6,898 bases of DNA from a bacterium. Lineage in GTDB: Bacteria > AUK180 > JAQVHJ01. Below are positions 5,835 through 6,898 of this stretch, piece by piece. Each line of letters opens with the position of its first letter. Within the stretch, counting starts at the first letter, position 1. Under the pieces are notes generated by a model. It was not told the origin of the DNA, made no database searches, and saw only the letters and a list, made by a program, of their open reading frames with translations. The stretch lies in assembly GCA_028696285.1 (NCBI GenBank), contig JAQVHJ010000128.1, forward strand, positions 1 to 6,898. Direction: 5' to 3'. The position numbers and the translations under genes are program-made.

Positions 5835-6272
5835 ATGTTAAAAGAGTTCAAGGAGTTTATCAACAAAGGTAATGTTGTTGATATGGCAGTCGGTATAATT
5901 ATCGGCACGGCCTTCGGCGCAATTATTAAGTCCCTGGTCGGGGATGTAATAATGCCTCCGATCGGTGTGTTGCTCGGTAATGTTGATTTCTCAAATCTTT
6001 TCATTACCATCAAGGGAGATGCGTTCAATACTCTGGCGGAAGCGCAGAAAGCAGGAGCAGTAACGTTAAATTACGGTGTGTTTATCAATACCTTAGTTAA
6101 TTTCTTAATAGTTGCTTTTGCAATGTTCATAGTTGTCAAAGCGATTAATAAGATGAAGAAGAAGAAAGAAGAAGCGCCGGCAGAACCGACAACAAAGCCG
6201 TGCCCGTTCTGTTTCTCAGAGATAAACATTAAAGCGAAGAAGTGCCCTCACTGCACTTCAAATGTTGAGTAG
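5835..6272 (+). CDS. mscL: Large-conductance mechanosensitive channel MscL with C-terminal zinc ribbon
   Basis: This encodes 145 residues. The frame is open from an ATG at 5775, but that start would overlap the cyclase gene; GGAGAG (5821-5826) precedes the ATG at 5835 by 8 nt, and MLKEFKEFINKGNVVDMAVG is the standard MscL beginning. TM1 covers about 14-45, with the pore-lining glycine/alanine pattern AVGIIIGTAFGAII and the DVIMPPIG motif. A periplasmic loop of about 35 residues follows, then TM2 at about 80-104 and the charged cluster KMKKKKEE. The channel opens when membrane tension rises and releases solutes after osmotic downshock. The usual cytoplasmic helix bundle at the C-terminus is replaced by a four-cysteine zinc ribbon, CPFC (C123, C126) and CPHC (C137, C140). 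It lies 22 bp after the cyclase gene. Confidence 0.96.
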   Translation: MLKEFKEFINKGNVVDMAVGIIIGTAFGAIIKSLVGDVIMPPIGVLLGNVDFSNLFITIKGDAFNTLAEAQKAGAVTLNYGVFINTLVNFLIVAFAMFIVVKAINKMKKKKEEAPAEPTTKPCPFCFSEINIKAKKCPHCTSNVE

Positions 6273-6316
6273 AAAGCGCTAAACCTTAAATTTTCAGGGG
6301 GTGTTTGTTTTCAGGA

Positions 6317-6898
6317 GTGAAGAAGGATAAATTAAACAAGGAACAATTCTTAAGAGATAGGATTTCCTATTTAGAGAAAGAGAATCGTTATCTCAAAACG
6401 ATACTTAAAGACTATTCTAAACTGGAATTGGCGTCTATCTTTTTAAACCCGGAATCATTTGATAAGATTAACAGGGTAGTTGGGGAGTTACTCCGTGAAA
6501 AGGACCTGGATGTAATTTACCGGTCTATTGTTGGTTCAATAAAATCGATTTTCGGATTTACCCGGGTGGGATTAATGCTTATTGATGAAGATGATAACCT
6601 GTATCATAAAGTAGGGTACGGCCTCCCGAAACATTACACCAGATCATTGAGGATACCGTTAAAGAAGATCTCGGGGATCTCTATGCGGGCTTCTGCAATA
6701 CGATCTGTTCTTGAAAGAAGGCCGATAATTATAGGAAACCGCAGTAGCGACAAGGAATATAACTTGCGGAAGAAACAGACCCTAAAGAAATTCTCGCATC
6801 AATTTTTAATGGTACCGTTGATAGGAAGGAAGAGAGTCTGGGGGGTACTGACCGTGGCAACCTCGGAAAAAGAAAAGAATTTTCTTACACAGAATACC
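6317..6898 (+). CDS. Coiled-coil and GAF domain protein, 3'-truncated
   Basis: The frame stays open to the last base, giving 194 residues from GTG at 6317. Residues about 4-35 (ISYLEKENRYLKTILKDY) form a charged amphipathic helix that probably makes a coiled coil. About 66-190 form a GAF domain: the opening helix LDVIYRSIVGSIKSIFGFTRVGLMLIDED, central YHKVGYGLP, and closing strands FLMVPLIGRKRVWGVLTVATSEK. GAF domains bind small ligands such as cyclic nucleotides or haem and control an attached output domain, here beyond the edge (histidine kinase, GGDEF, HD-GYP or cyclase are all possible). The start is uncertain: TTG at 6305 is also in frame, 3 nt after AGGGGG (6296-6301), while GTG at 6317 has no well-spaced Shine-Dalgarno. 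An in-frame TAA at 6287 sets the limit. The gap from mscL is about 44 bp with no terminator, so it probably belongs to the same operon. Confidence 0.88.
   Translation, partial: MKKDKLNKEQFLRDRISYLEKENRYLKTILKDYSKLELASIFLNPESFDKINRVVGELLREKDLDVIYRSIVGSIKSIFGFTRVGLMLIDEDDNLYHKVGYGLPKHYTRSLRIPLKKISGISMRASAIRSVLERRPIIIGNRSSDKEYNLRKKQTLKKFSHQFLMVPLIGRKRVWGVLTVATSEKEKNFLTQNT

Noticed and set aside
5804..6028. Minus-strand hydrophobic frame opposite mscL
   Set aside because: Antisense of membrane-segment codons commonly reads as hydrophobic; it has no independent evidence.
6301..6330. Small frame GTG TTT GTT TTC... before the GAF gene
   Set aside because: It is only nine codons, in a different frame from the GAF protein, with nothing to show that it is a leader peptide.

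Overview
The window looks like chromosomal DNA from an AT-rich bacterium, probably uncultivated. It carries a sigma-54-dependent activator (an NtrC-type AAA+ protein), an FHA-linked class III nucleotide cyclase, MscL and a GAF-domain sensor. That mix is common in Gram-negative, environmentally responsive lineages, but I cannot assign a phylum from sequence alone. All genes lie on the plus strand. The first and last genes are cut by the window edges.

Layout. Positions 1-822 hold the C-terminal part of the sigma-54 activator: most of its AAA+ domain and a Fis-type helix-turn-helix. Positions 823-2207 are a gene-free island of about 1.4 kb with much structure. It contains an AT-only perfect hairpin, a strong sigma-70-like promoter with no reading frame after it, and a run of GC-rich hairpins that may be an unannotated small RNA (about 940-1130). 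These are followed by a tandem array of three 139-140 bp units plus a 12 bp partial fourth (1131-1560), each unit bounded inside by GGGACA/TGTCCC inverted repeats. The rest of the island holds a ladder of 7 bp repeats, degenerate REP-like palindromes and several isolated perfect palindromes.

A second promoter, a perfect TTGACA-17-TATAAT match with a 16 bp palindrome over its -35 box, starts a five-gene unit from 2220 to the right edge. Its genes are a two-domain GNAT acetyltransferase, an M3 (PepF-like) zinc oligopeptidase, an FHA-adenylyl cyclase, MscL with a C-terminal four-cysteine zinc ribbon, and a coiled-coil plus GAF protein that runs off the end. The gaps are 15, 32, 22 and about 44 bp with no visible terminator, so co-transcription is likely.

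How the genes may work together is inference. The cyclase keeps every residue needed to make cAMP and is joined to a phosphothreonine-reading FHA domain. MscL releases osmotic pressure, the peptidase clears peptides, and the GAF protein probably senses a small ligand. A stress-related signalling operon fits, but the genes could equally be housekeeping genes sharing one promoter. The items most worth a second look are the orphan promoter with its structured transcript, the tandem MITE-like array, the operator-like palindrome, and the zinc-ribbon MscL.
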